A DNA stretch of 7,518 bases from Bacillota bacterium (lineage in GTDB: Bacteria > Bacillota > Sulfobacillia > RBS10-35 > JAJYVN01): contig JAKAUG010000107.1 of assembly GCA_021827805.1 (NCBI GenBank), positions 1-7,518 of the forward strand, written 5' to 3'. Shown here one piece after another: positions 1 through 6,512 of this stretch (position 1 is its first letter; each line of letters starts with the position of its first letter). The notes under the pieces are model-generated. The model searched no databases and was not told the DNA's origin. It was given only the letters and a program-made list of their open reading frames with translations. A program made the position numbers and the translations under genes.

Positions 1-378
1 TATGCGCTGTTTGGCCGCGTCTCCGCGCGCCTGGACGATGCGGCGAACTGGCTGCCCGCGCGCCTTGGTGGGCTGGTGACCCTGGCTGCGGCCGGGATCC
101 TGGGTCGGTCGGTGCGCGGCGGCTGGCGGGCATGGCGGCAGGATGCCAACCACCACCCGAGCCCCAACGCCGGGATCGGGGAGGCCATCTACGCTGGCGC
201 GCTGGGGCTGCGGCTTGGTGGGGCCTCCCGCTATGGCGGAGAGGTGGAGGAGCGCGGCGTCCTCCACGCGGTTGGGCGCTCCCCTGCCGCGGGGGACGTG
301 CGTAGGGCTCTGTGGCTCCTGGCGGCCACTGCCACGCTCGGCGCGGCACTGGCCGCGCTGGGGCGGTGGTGGTTGTGA
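1..378 (+). CDS. cbiB: Adenosylcobinamide-phosphate synthase CbiB, C-terminal part (5' end outside window)
   Basis: The reading frame is open from base 1 and ends with TGA at 376-378, giving 125 residues of a family that is normally about 300 long, so more than half lies upstream of the window. Recognised family signatures are LDDAANWLPARL near the visible N-terminus and HHPSPNAGIGEAIYAGALG further on, followed by RLGGASRYGGEV. Two hydrophobic segments (around LGGLVTLAAAGILG and LWLLAATATLGAALAAL) fit the membrane location of this protein. CbiB condenses adenosylcobyric acid with (R)-1-amino-2-propanol phosphate to give adenosylcobinamide phosphate. Its amine substrate is made by the decarboxylase two genes downstream, and its product pathway leads to CobS next door, so the trio is functionally coherent. 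Its stop codon overlaps a possible GTG start of cobS. In the aerobic nomenclature this protein is called CobD. Confidence 0.95.
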   Translation, partial: YALFGRVSARLDDAANWLPARLGGLVTLAAAGILGRSVRGGWRAWRQDANHHPSPNAGIGEAIYAGALGLRLGGASRYGGEVEERGVLHAVGRSPAAGDVRRALWLLAATATLGAALAALGRWWL

Positions 379-380
379 AC

Positions 381-1091
381 ATGCGTGGCCCGCGCACCGC
401 CTGGGTGCTCCTGACACGCGTCCCGTGGCCTGGAGAGATCGCCTCGCTCGCCGCGGGGGCCGGATGGTTCCCGGTGGTGGGAGCACTCCTGGGAGGGGTC
501 TCGGGGCTGGCTTTTGTCGGGGCGTCTCGGCTGGGGCCGCTGACCGCCGCCGCGGTGGCGCTGGCGGTCGAGGTCGTGCTCACCGGGGCGCTGCACTGGG
601 ACGGTTTCGCGGACTGTGGGGATGCCCTGGTGGCCGGTGGCGACCGGGCGCGGCGCCTCAGTGTGATGCGCGACCCGCGCCTTGGCAGCGGCGGGGTGCT
701 CGCCCTGGCTCTGGCCGCGCTTGCGGCCGCGGGGCTCCTGAGCGGCGTGCCGTCAACCCGTGCGATTCCCGTCCTGACCGCCAGCGGCGCGCTTTCCCGC
801 TGGGTGGTGGTTGTTGCCGCGGCCTGGCTTCCGGCCGCAGACCCTGAGCATGGTACAGGGCGCCAGTTGGCCCAGAGGGTCCGCTGGCCCGCGCTGGTCG
901 GGGCCAGCGTGGTCGCGGTCGGCGTGGCGTTCGCGGCGGGAGCCCCACTGGCGGTGCCGACCGCGGCCCTCGCGGGGCTCGGCGTCGCGGGTCTCCTCGC
1001 GCGGCCGCTCGGCGGTGCCACGGGAGACACCTATGGCGCCACCGCTGTGATCGCCTGGCTGGCCGCTCTGGCGGCGATGGCGTGGCGCTAG
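381..1091 (+). CDS. cobS: Adenosylcobinamide-GDP ribazoletransferase (cobalamin synthase) CobS
   Basis: A 236-residue integral membrane protein, close to the usual 240-260 of the family. CobS joins adenosylcobinamide-GDP to alpha-ribazole or its 5'-phosphate, releasing GMP, to make adenosylcobalamin (phosphate). The acidic motif LHWDGFADCGDAL (residues 71-83) is followed by GGDRARRLSVMRDPRLGSGG (86-105), and GDTYGA (215-220) lies near the C-terminus; all three are family hallmarks. The family motif is usually HxDGLAD, here HWDGFAD. The rest is almost entirely Ala/Val/Leu/Gly-rich membrane segments. The ATG at 381 lies two bases after the cbiB stop. A GTG at 375 that shares bases with the cbiB TGA is an equally possible start and would add two residues. 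No clear Shine-Dalgarno is seen, so translational coupling to cbiB is likely. The 3' end overlaps the next gene by 10 bases. Confidence 0.95.
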   Translation: MRGPRTAWVLLTRVPWPGEIASLAAGAGWFPVVGALLGGVSGLAFVGASRLGPLTAAAVALAVEVVLTGALHWDGFADCGDALVAGGDRARRLSVMRDPRLGSGGVLALALAALAAAGLLSGVPSTRAIPVLTASGALSRWVVVVAAAWLPAADPEHGTGRQLAQRVRWPALVGASVVAVGVAFAAGAPLAVPTAALAGLGVAGLLARPLGGATGDTYGATAVIAWLAALAAMAWR

Positions 1092-2107
1092 ATCTGCCAG
1101 AGCATGGCGGCGACCTCGCCTGGGCAGAGGCGCGCTACGGCCCTCCGCCCGGCGGTGCCTGGCTCGACTTCAGCGCCAACGTGCATCCCGACGGGTGCCC
1201 GCCGGCGGTGCTGCGCGCGGCGTCCCAGGCCCTCGACGCTGTGGCACGCTATCCAGACCCCGCGTCGCGGCGGGCGACCAGCGTCCTGGCCGCGCGCCTG
1301 GGGGTCCCCCCAGAGAGCGTGCTATTGACCAACGGCGGGGCTGAGGCCCTGCACCTGGCGCTCCGGCACCTGCGCCCGCGCCGTGTGGGCCTGGTGGAGC
1401 CCTGCTTTGCCGAGTACGCGCGCGCGGCCCGAGCCGTGGACGCCGCCGTGCACCGGTGGTTCCCCGATCCGGAGGTCCCGTGGGACGGGCTCGCGCCTGA
1501 GTTGCTGACCTGCGAGGCGATTGTGCTGGGCCGACCGAACAACCCCACCGGCCGGATGCCGCCTCTGGTTGACCATCCGCGTGTGGTGTGGGATGAGGCG
1601 TTCATCGACTTCGTGCGCGGCGTCCCCTCTCTCCGCCAGATGGCCGCGGATGGGGGCTGCATCGTCGCCGGTTCCCTGACGAAACTGTACGGGCTGGCCG
1701 GGCTGCGGGCTGGCTACCTCGTGGCGGCGCCGCGGGAGATCCGGGGCATGGCGGCCCTGCAGCCGACGTGGTCCGTGAGTGCCATCGCCCAAGCCGCTGT
1801 GGAGGCTGCCGCCGCAGTGGAGGTGGACCTCACCTGGCTGTCCTCGGCCAGAGAGGAGCTCAGCAGGGGGCTGCGGGAGGTCGGACTGCGCCCCCTGCCC
1901 GCCGTGGCGAACTTCGTGCTCGCCGGGGATGCAGCGCCGGATCTCGCCGCGCGCCTGGCGCGCAGGGGCGTGCTGGTGCGAAACTGCGCAACCTTCCCGG
2001 GCCTTGGCCCCAACTGGATCAGGGTCGCGGTGCGCCGCCCCGCGGACAACGGCAGGCTGATCGCAGCCATCAGCGCAGCCAACCGAGACGCCGCACGGGA
2101 AGGCTGA
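1082..2107 (+). CDS. cobD: L-threonine-O-3-phosphate decarboxylase (CobD/CobC-type, PLP-dependent)
   Basis: A 341-residue fold-type I PLP enzyme of the histidinol-phosphate aminotransferase-like group. The N-terminus is typical of the CobD branch: EHGGDLAWAEARYG (7-20) and LDFSANVHPDG (28-38). Further motifs are NGGAEALHLAL (84-94, cofactor phosphate region), RPNNPTG (151-157), WDEAFIDF (170-177, with the Asp that contacts the pyridine nitrogen), SLTKLYGLAGLRAGY (198-212, Lys201 forming the Schiff base) and WIRVAVR (312-318, Arg314 probably binding the substrate carboxylate). The reaction gives (R)-1-amino-2-propanol O-2-phosphate, the linker attached by CbiB. The GTG start at 1082 lies inside the end of cobS, and no nearer in-frame start keeps the HGGD motif. 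The 3' end overlaps the opposing cblS remnant by 38 bases. HisC is the main alternative, but the N-terminal motifs and gene context favour CobD. This protein is called CobC in the aerobic nomenclature. Confidence 0.92.
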   Translation: MALDLPEHGGDLAWAEARYGPPPGGAWLDFSANVHPDGCPPAVLRAASQALDAVARYPDPASRRATSVLAARLGVPPESVLLTNGGAEALHLALRHLRPRRVGLVEPCFAEYARAARAVDAAVHRWFPDPEVPWDGLAPELLTCEAIVLGRPNNPTGRMPPLVDHPRVVWDEAFIDFVRGVPSLRQMAADGGCIVAGSLTKLYGLAGLRAGYLVAAPREIRGMAALQPTWSVSAIAQAAVEAAAAVEVDLTWLSSAREELSRGLREVGLRPLPAVANFVLAGDAAPDLAARLARRGVLVRNCATFPGLGPNWIRVAVRRPADNGRLIAAISAANRDAAREG

Positions 2108-2527
2108 GGCGCGGGGCGTCCGAGGCCTCGGCCACCAGGGCCGTTGCTGGACCGGCGGAGCCCGTCTCGGCGGCGCCCTCGAGTTCCGCCTCCAGGCCGG
2201 CCTCGCGCGCCAGCACATCGGCCTCGTGCCAGGCCCCGCGCGAGCCGACGGGAACGAGGGCGTGCACCCTGGGCAGCAATTCCCGCACCAGCGCGGCATC
2301 CGCGATCTCCGGGTCGTCCAGGCGCACCGCCGCACCGACCTTGGGCACGCCGACGAGGTAGAGCCCATCCCCCCGCTTGGCCGTGAGCCACGGCTCGGCC
2401 AGATAGCCCACCACGGTTACACCGACACGGTGTCCGAGGACTTCGGTCCCACCCCGCCGGCCGCGTCGCAGGCCGTGACCAGGTACCCGCTCGCCGGCAG
2501 CCGCGCGATGGCCAGGTCGCGGATCAA
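2070..2527 (-). pseudogene. cblS: Alpha-ribazole kinase CblS (AIR-synthase-like), internally deleted and frameshifted
   Basis: CblS phosphorylates alpha-ribazole imported by CblT and belongs to the PurM/AIR-synthase-like ATP-using family. Two parts are visible. Part 1 begins at a TTG at 2527 that overlaps the cblT stop codon; it encodes LIRDLAIARLPASGYLVTAC then DAAGGVGPKSSDTVSV (36 residues) and stops at TAA 2419-2417. Part 2 is in another frame from about 2423 to 2070 (117 residues). It opens with GVTVVGYL and contains GDGLYLVGVPKVGA, VPVGSRGAWHEADVLA and, near the end, GSAGPATALVAEA, which match my recollection of the C-terminal half of CblS proteins. Missing between them, estimated from memory at some 60-90 residues, is the middle of the domain, including the equivalents of the RVALME helix and the TGSTEEN segment. 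A simple frameshift cannot explain this, so it looks like an internal deletion. The GGTG at the junction is possible microhomology. An assembly error is the alternative. Confidence 0.75.
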
Positions 2528-3018
2528 GCTTGCAGCCAGCGGGCCAGGACCCCACGGCGGTCCAGGGCCCCGCAGAGGGTTGCCGCCAGCAGCACGTTGA
2601 CCGCGGATGCGATCAGCAGCTGCACGGCGCCGCTGACGAAGAAGGCGAGGCCAAAGCCTGGGATGGGGATGAACAGCGCGGGTTCCACCGCACCGTTGAA
2701 GAAGATCCCCCAGACCACGGCCACGATCCGCCCCGCGCGGCGCCACAGCCATCCGGTGGACGCGGCCGAGATTGCCATGAGCCCGGCGATCGCCAGGTGC
2801 ACCGGCAGGGTCAGGGGAAAGCCGGCCAGGGCGGCGGTGAGCAGGTGCCTGATCGCGGCCACCGGCGCGCCAAAGGCCGGTCCAAAGGCCATCGCCCCGA
2901 GGTAGCCGGCCAGGCTGTCCAGGGCCGGGGTGCCGAGAACGCCCGGGATGTGGATGTGGGCCCCGGCTGCGGACAGGCCGATGAACAGCCCCATGAGTAC
3001 GAGCCGCCGGAGCCGCAC
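2524..3018 (-). CDS. cblT: Alpha-ribazole-type ECF transporter S component CblT
   Basis: A 164-residue, very hydrophobic protein with about five or six membrane segments, the size and profile of an ECF-transporter substrate-binding (S) subunit. The signatures GAHIHIPGVLGTPALDSLAG (residues 18-37), IRHLLTAALAGFPLTLPVHL and FFNGAVEPALFIP resemble the CblT family, which takes up alpha-ribazole for lower-ligand salvage. The chosen GTG at 3018 has the Shine-Dalgarno-like GGTGGGA at 3033-3027, eight bases upstream, and gives a basic start (VRLRRLVLMG) before the first membrane helix. An ATG at 2994 would remove that basic start. The frame stays open for nearly 300 bases further upstream, but that part is Arg/Pro-rich and lies over a probable regulatory region, so I do not include it. 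The stop overlaps the TTG of cblS in a TTGA overlap. The ATPase and EcfT subunits are not here and are presumably shared. Ligand identity rests on family resemblance and on the cblS neighbour. Confidence 0.82.
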   Translation of the reverse strand: MRLRRLVLMGLFIGLSAAGAHIHIPGVLGTPALDSLAGYLGAMAFGPAFGAPVAAIRHLLTAALAGFPLTLPVHLAIAGLMAISAASTGWLWRRAGRIVAVVWGIFFNGAVEPALFIPIPGFGLAFFVSGAVQLLIASAVNVLLAATLCGALDRRGVLARWLQA

Positions 3019-3026
3019 GCGCCGTT

Positions 3027-3033
3027 TCCCACC
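3027..3033 (-). promoter_or_regulatory. Shine-Dalgarno-like site deciding the cblT GTG start
   Basis: Read on the - strand this is GGTGGGA, separated by eight bases from the GTG at 3018-3016. It supports that GTG over the upstream open extension and over the ATG at 2994. Confidence 0.5.
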
Positions 3034-3099
3034 AGATCGCCAGCTTGATCCCGGCTTCGGCGCCGAGGCCCTCGCCGCTTCCGCGGCCGTGCGGGGCGT

Positions 3100-3215
3100 G
3101 GCCCCAGGCGGCCGGGCGCGGTCCGGCTGGCGTTCGAGACCTACGCACCGACAGGGGTGCCGCACCGGGCGGGGAATCCACCACGGTGGCCCCTGCCCCC
3201 AACCGGCGGGGGCCG
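3100..3215 (-). promoter_or_regulatory. Possible degenerate cobalamin riboswitch upstream of cblT
   Basis: The 199-bp gap between the divergent cblT and kinase genes holds, on the - strand, blocks that recall the cobalamin aptamer in the expected order. First is a G-run at 3194-3190, then GGTGGATTCC at 3182-3173 (consensus close to GGTGnaAnTCC, here one base shorter) flanked by complementary CGTGG and CCCCG with one mismatch. Next come CGGT and a C-rich CCCCTGT block recalling CGGTCCCGCCACTGT. About 20 bases later GCCAGCCGGACCGCGCC (3131-3115) recalls the B12 box, with one extra base on each side of GGACC. B12 control of a corrinoid salvage transporter would make sense. However, the match is imperfect, every block is GC-rich, and the 5' part would sit very near the kinase start. 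I place it on resemblance alone. Confidence 0.3.
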
Positions 3216-3217
3216 AG

Positions 3218-4222
3218 ATGCGGGGGGCGAGCAAGGCCGTGGTCATGGGCACGTTCTCGGCGGAGTCCGCCGGGCAGGGTGGCATCCTGCTGCCTGGCGG
3301 GACGACGCCCAACCGTGTCTACCGCGTTGCCCTCCCCGCGGGCGGCACCGCCATCCGCAAGGTTCTGTCCCTTGAGACACCCGAGATGCGCGCACAGGGT
3401 GAGCGCGAGCTTTCCTTCTACACCAGCGGGCTCGTGGCGGCCCTGCCGTCGCGCTGCCGGGCGCCGCGACTCCTGGCCCCGCCCCTGCGGCGCGCCAACG
3501 GCACGGCCGAATTGCTGCTGGAGGACGTGGGGGCGTGCGGCCCGCGCACGCTGCGGGCGCTGTGCCGGGCGGCCGCCGATCTGGCCCACCTGCACGCGAC
3601 GTTCTGGGACCGCTGCCCCCAGGCGCCCTGGATGCTCCCGGCCGGCGGACGTATCCCGTACGCCTCCGTCGCTCTGGCGCGCTCAGCGGTGGTCGCGGGC
3701 GCGGCGGTCCTTGGGGGTGAACGTCGCGCCCTGCTGTCCCTGCTGGACGGCCTGGACCGCCTGGCGGCACGCCGCCGCTCCGCGGTGCAGACGCTGGGTC
3801 ATGGCGACTACTGGTCCGCCAATCTGGCCGTGGGTTCCCATACCGTCGCGCTCGACTGGTCGGACACCGGTCCGGCCGCCGCTGGCGAAGACCTGGGCGT
3901 GATGGCCTGGACCACGGTGTGGTTCGGCAAGTACCCATGGCGCCGCTATGAAGCCCTGCTCACGGCGCTGTTCGCGGCCTATCAACGGGAGGCCGGCGCC
4001 CTCCTCGGCCGCGCGCCGTCGCTCGACGCCCTGCGCGAGGGAGCCGAACTGGCCATCGCCAGCCGCTTCTTCGCCTGGGCGCTCGCCGAGGAGTTGCCGG
4101 CGGCTCTGGGATGGCGGTCCCCCTCCCCCCGCTGGCCCCGCCGTCGCGGGCCCGCCTTTACCTCCTGGTGGGCCGGGGCCCTGGGGGGTATGGCTGGGCG
4201 CCTGGGCCCCCTGCGGGCATGA
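3218..4222 (+). CDS. Unassigned kinase of the aminoglycoside/choline phosphotransferase (APH) fold
   Basis: A 334-residue soluble protein with the APH-family layout. TTPNRVYRVAL (29-39) is the nucleotide loop, Lys48 in AIRKVL is the likely ATP-phosphate lysine, and GERELSFYTSG (61-71) carries its partner glutamate. LLLEDVG (99-105) is the hinge, and DLAHLHATFW (121-130) is a common family helix. HGDYWSAN (195-202) is the catalytic loop with Asp197 and Asn202, and LDWSD (212-216) is the metal-binding Asp segment. All key residues are present, so it should be an active phosphotransferase. The substrate cannot be read from the sequence. It sits among B12 assembly genes, where phosphorylation of L-threonine (for CobD) or of alpha-ribazole (with cblS broken) would fit; both are inference. 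It is the only + strand gene in the right half and is divergent from cblT. The ATG at 3218 follows a GGCGGGGG stretch; the ATG at 3245, with AAGG about ten bases before it, is a good alternative (325 residues). Confidence 0.8.
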   Translation: MRGASKAVVMGTFSAESAGQGGILLPGGTTPNRVYRVALPAGGTAIRKVLSLETPEMRAQGERELSFYTSGLVAALPSRCRAPRLLAPPLRRANGTAELLLEDVGACGPRTLRALCRAAADLAHLHATFWDRCPQAPWMLPAGGRIPYASVALARSAVVAGAAVLGGERRALLSLLDGLDRLAARRRSAVQTLGHGDYWSANLAVGSHTVALDWSDTGPAAAGEDLGVMAWTTVWFGKYPWRRYEALLTALFAAYQREAGALLGRAPSLDALREGAELAIASRFFAWALAEELPAALGWRSPSPRWPRRRGPAFTSWWAGALGGMAGRLGPLRA

Positions 4223-4344
4223 GGGCCGCGCCGGGTCACGGGTCCCGCGCGCCCGCCGCCAGGCGGACCCCAGCACGAACCGGCGAGAATCCCCGCGCGT
4301 TCCCGGATGTCTGGGCTCTGGGGTGCGCGGCTCCCGGACCGCCC
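4223..4344. other. Intergenic gap between convergent kinase and cobQ genes
   Basis: These 122 bases separate two convergent stop codons. I see no gene. A six-base inverted repeat, GGGTCC at 4240-4245 and GGACCC at 4265-4270, could form a stem with a 19-base loop, but no T-run follows on either strand, so I do not call a terminator. Confidence 0.5.
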
Positions 4345-5847
4345 TCACCCGAGGCCGCAGATGCGATAGAGGCGATCAAGATCCAGATGCGCACGCAGGG
4401 TGGCGGCCAGGCGGTCGAGCGCCTGCTGGCGGGCCTGGACCGCGTCGGCAAAGGCCGAGGGCCCAAGCGGCTCCAGGCCCCGGCGCCGACGCAGTTCGTT
4501 CACGAGAGCGGCGCGGAGCGAGCGGTCCTCAAAGAGCCCGTGCAGATAGGAGCCGAGGACCCGGCCGTCGGGTGAGCCGGCGGAGAGGCCCTGGGGTGTC
4601 AGCCACTGCCCGGCGGCGTCGCTGCGGCCGCTGCGGATCTCGTACCCATCCAGGTCCTGGCCGCGGGGCAGCCACGCGGGGCCGCCGGTGATCGTGGCCC
4701 GGGTCAGGACGGTACGCTTGTCTCCATGGAAGGTGGTGACCACATCCAGAAGGCCGAGTCCGTCCACCGTTCCGCCCCCCGGGTCCTCCACGCATGCGGG
4801 ATCGTGGAGTTGCCGGCCCAGCAGCTGCATTCCGCCGCAGATGCCCCACACCAGCGGCGCCGCGTGGAGGGCGCGCGGCCAGCCCCGCGCGCGCAGCCAG
4901 CGGAGGTCGGCGATCGTGTTCTTGCTCCCCGGGACGATGAGCAGATCGGCGCCCTCGGCCTCCCCAGGGTCGTCGGCGTAGGTCAGACGCAGGCCGGGCG
5001 TCGCCGCCAAGGCCGCGAAATCGGTGAAGTTGCTGATACGGGGTAGGCGGATCACGGTCACGCGCAGGTCCTCCGGGCCAGGCGGCGAGGCAGCCGGTGC
5101 CTGGTCGCGCTGGATGCTGACGCCGTCCTCCTCGGGCAGGCCGAGGTCCAGCCAGGGGACGACCCCGAGGACGGGCACGCCGCCGCGTTGCTCCAGGATC
5201 CGCACGCCGTCTGCGAAGAGGGCGGGGTCGCCGCGGAAGCGGTTGACCACCAGGCCCCGCACACGCGCCCGCTCTTCTGGCCGCAGAATGTCCAGGGTTC
5301 CAAGCAAGGCCGCGAAGACGCCGCCGCGGTCAATGTCCGCGACGAGCAGAACCGGCGCGTCGGCGAGCTTGGCCACCGCCATGTTGGCGATGTCCCGGTC
5401 GCGCAGGTTGAGTTCCGCCGGGCTGCCGGCCCCCTCGATGACCACGATGTCCGCCGCCGCGCGCAGGCGCCCGAGGCTCTCCCCGATGGCCCGCCAGGCA
5501 CGGGGACGGGCCTGATCGTAGTAGGCGCCCGCGCGGAAGATGCCCAGCGGCCTGCCCTGGAGGATCACCTGCGAGGCCATCTCTCCGGTTGGTTTGAGCA
5601 GGACCGGGTTCATGTCTGTGTGGGGCGGGACTCCCGCGGCTTCGGCCTGCAGGGCCTGCGAGCGGCCGATCTCGCCCCCGTCGAGTGTGACGGCGGCGTT
5701 GTTGCTCATGTTCTGGCCCTTGAAGGGGCGCACGCGCCAGCCGTCCTGAGCGAGCAGGCGGCAGAGGCCGGCTGCGATCCAGGACTTGCCCACGTGCGAC
5801 GCGGTGCCCTGGATCATCAGGGTGCGCCCCAGCGGCGCGGAGGCCAA
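4345..5847 (-). CDS. cobQ: Adenosylcobyric acid synthase (glutamine-hydrolysing) CobQ/CbiP
   Basis: A full-length 500-residue cytoplasmic enzyme that amidates the b, d, e and g side chains of adenosylcobyrinic acid a,c-diamide using glutamine and ATP. The N-terminal dethiobiotin-synthetase-like ATPase domain shows MIQGTASHVGKS (11-22, P-loop), FKGQNMSNNA (42-51), KPTGEMASQVILQG (85-98), VIEGAGSPAELNL (136-148) and ADIDRGGVFA (170-179). The C-terminal class I-like amidotransferase domain carries VPGSKNT (305-311), WGICGGMQLLG (334-344, nucleophile Cys337) and GSYLHGLFED (432-441, His436). The start is a TTG, chosen because a perfect AGGAGG lies nine bases upstream and because it keeps a short lead before the P-loop. 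The next Met, residue 11, would cut into the first strand. Its gene follows cobO after an 80-bp gap on the same strand, matching the pathway order, and a shared transcript is likely. Confidence 0.97.
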   Translation of the reverse strand: MASAPLGRTLMIQGTASHVGKSWIAAGLCRLLAQDGWRVRPFKGQNMSNNAAVTLDGGEIGRSQALQAEAAGVPPHTDMNPVLLKPTGEMASQVILQGRPLGIFRAGAYYDQARPRAWRAIGESLGRLRAAADIVVIEGAGSPAELNLRDRDIANMAVAKLADAPVLLVADIDRGGVFAALLGTLDILRPEERARVRGLVVNRFRGDPALFADGVRILEQRGGVPVLGVVPWLDLGLPEEDGVSIQRDQAPAASPPGPEDLRVTVIRLPRISNFTDFAALAATPGLRLTYADDPGEAEGADLLIVPGSKNTIADLRWLRARGWPRALHAAPLVWGICGGMQLLGRQLHDPACVEDPGGGTVDGLGLLDVVTTFHGDKRTVLTRATITGGPAWLPRGQDLDGYEIRSGRSDAAGQWLTPQGLSAGSPDGRVLGSYLHGLFEDRSLRAALVNELRRRRGLEPLGPSAFADAVQARQQALDRLAATLRAHLDLDRLYRICGLG

Positions 5848-5856
5848 GGCGGAACC

Positions 5857-5862
5857 CCTCCT
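5857..5862 (-). promoter_or_regulatory. Consensus ribosome binding site of cobQ
   Basis: On the - strand this reads AGGAGG, the strongest Shine-Dalgarno sequence I noticed in the window, nine bases before the TTG at 5847. It identifies TTG as the start codon. A strong ribosome site may offset the weak start codon. Confidence 0.8.
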
Positions 5863-5927
5863 CTCACGGTGCGCGGGGTCAGGGAATCGGAAGCGTTCTT
5901 GGGCCCCAGCGGCCGCGCGCCACGGTC

Positions 5928-6512
5928 TCAGAACTCGATTCCGCGCGTGGCCCGCCGGCCCTTGTCGAACGGGTGCTTCACGAGGCGCATCTCGGTCACC
6001 AGATCCGCGATCTCGATGATCTCCGGTTTGGCGTACCGTCCGGTGAGCACGACGTGCATCTGGGGCGGGCGGCGGCGCAGGAGATCCACGACATCGTGTA
6101 CCGTGAAGACCTCGTGCACGGGGATGCTCGTGGTGGCCAGGGCGTAGTTGATCTCATCCAGGATCACGACATCGTGCTGCCCGGCCATGATGACCTCCTG
6201 GGTCTTTGCCCAGGTGGCGCGCATGGCGGCCATGTGCACCGCGGGGGTCTTCGTCCAGGTGAACCCCTCACCGAGCGGGATGAATTCGAGCCCGGGGAGG
6301 TAGGCGGCTGCCTTCTTCTCTCCGGGCTGCCACTGTCCCTTGAAGTACTGGATGACGGCCACACGGAAGCGATTGCCCACGGCGCGCATGGCCAGCCCCA
6401 GCGCGGCCGTGGTCTTGCCCTTGCCATCCCCGGTATTCACGATGATCAGGCCAGGCAACCCACCGGCGGATGTCTGGGACTCCGCGGGTGCGTCCTCCTC
6501 GTCGCCAGTCAT
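5928..6512 (-). CDS. cobO: Cob(I)yrinic acid a,c-diamide adenosyltransferase CobO (CobA/BtuR type)
   Basis: A 194-residue cytoplasmic enzyme of normal family length that transfers the adenosyl group of ATP to Co(I) corrinoids, forming the upper ligand. Visible signatures are the P-loop NTGDGKGKTTAALG (26-39), QYFKGQW (55-61), GEGFTWTK (81-88), VVILDEINYAL (115-125, Walker B-like), MHVVLTGRYAKPEIIEIADLVTEM in the C-terminal half (152-175, followed by the usual basic segment), and the C-terminus HPFDKGRRATRGIEF (180-194). The first 20 residues are acidic and low-complexity, as in many CobO proteins. The ATG at 6512 is preceded by AGGGGAAGGGG ending about 11 bases upstream. The enzyme needs cobalt reduced to Co(I), and the flavin-reductase-like gene upstream on the same strand is a possible electron source. 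CobQ, which uses the adenosylated product, is next downstream. Confidence 0.96.
   Translation of the reverse strand: MTGDEEDAPAESQTSAGGLPGLIIVNTGDGKGKTTAALGLAMRAVGNRFRVAVIQYFKGQWQPGEKKAAAYLPGLEFIPLGEGFTWTKTPAVHMAAMRATWAKTQEVIMAGQHDVVILDEINYALATTSIPVHEVFTVHDVVDLLRRRPPQMHVVLTGRYAKPEIIEIADLVTEMRLVKHPFDKGRRATRGIEF

Noticed and set aside
2417..2425. Programmed frameshift in cblS.
   Set aside because: A frameshift would not restore the missing central segment, and no slippery heptamer followed by a clear stimulatory structure is seen.
2522..3053. Nine-base inverted repeat GATCAAGCT flanking cblT (2522-2530 and near 3043-3051).
   Set aside because: Too short to indicate a mobile element, and expected by chance in a window of this size. 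No transposase or target duplication is present.
2930..3217. N-terminal extension of the kinase frame upstream of 3218.
   Set aside because: The extension runs over cblT on the other strand, is Arg/Pro-rich and has no domain; the family's nucleotide loop begins only about 28 residues after the ATG at 3218.
4240..4270. Possible terminator stem between the kinase gene and cobQ.
   Set aside because: Six base pairs with a 19-base loop and no following T-run; not distinguishable from background in this GC-rich DNA.
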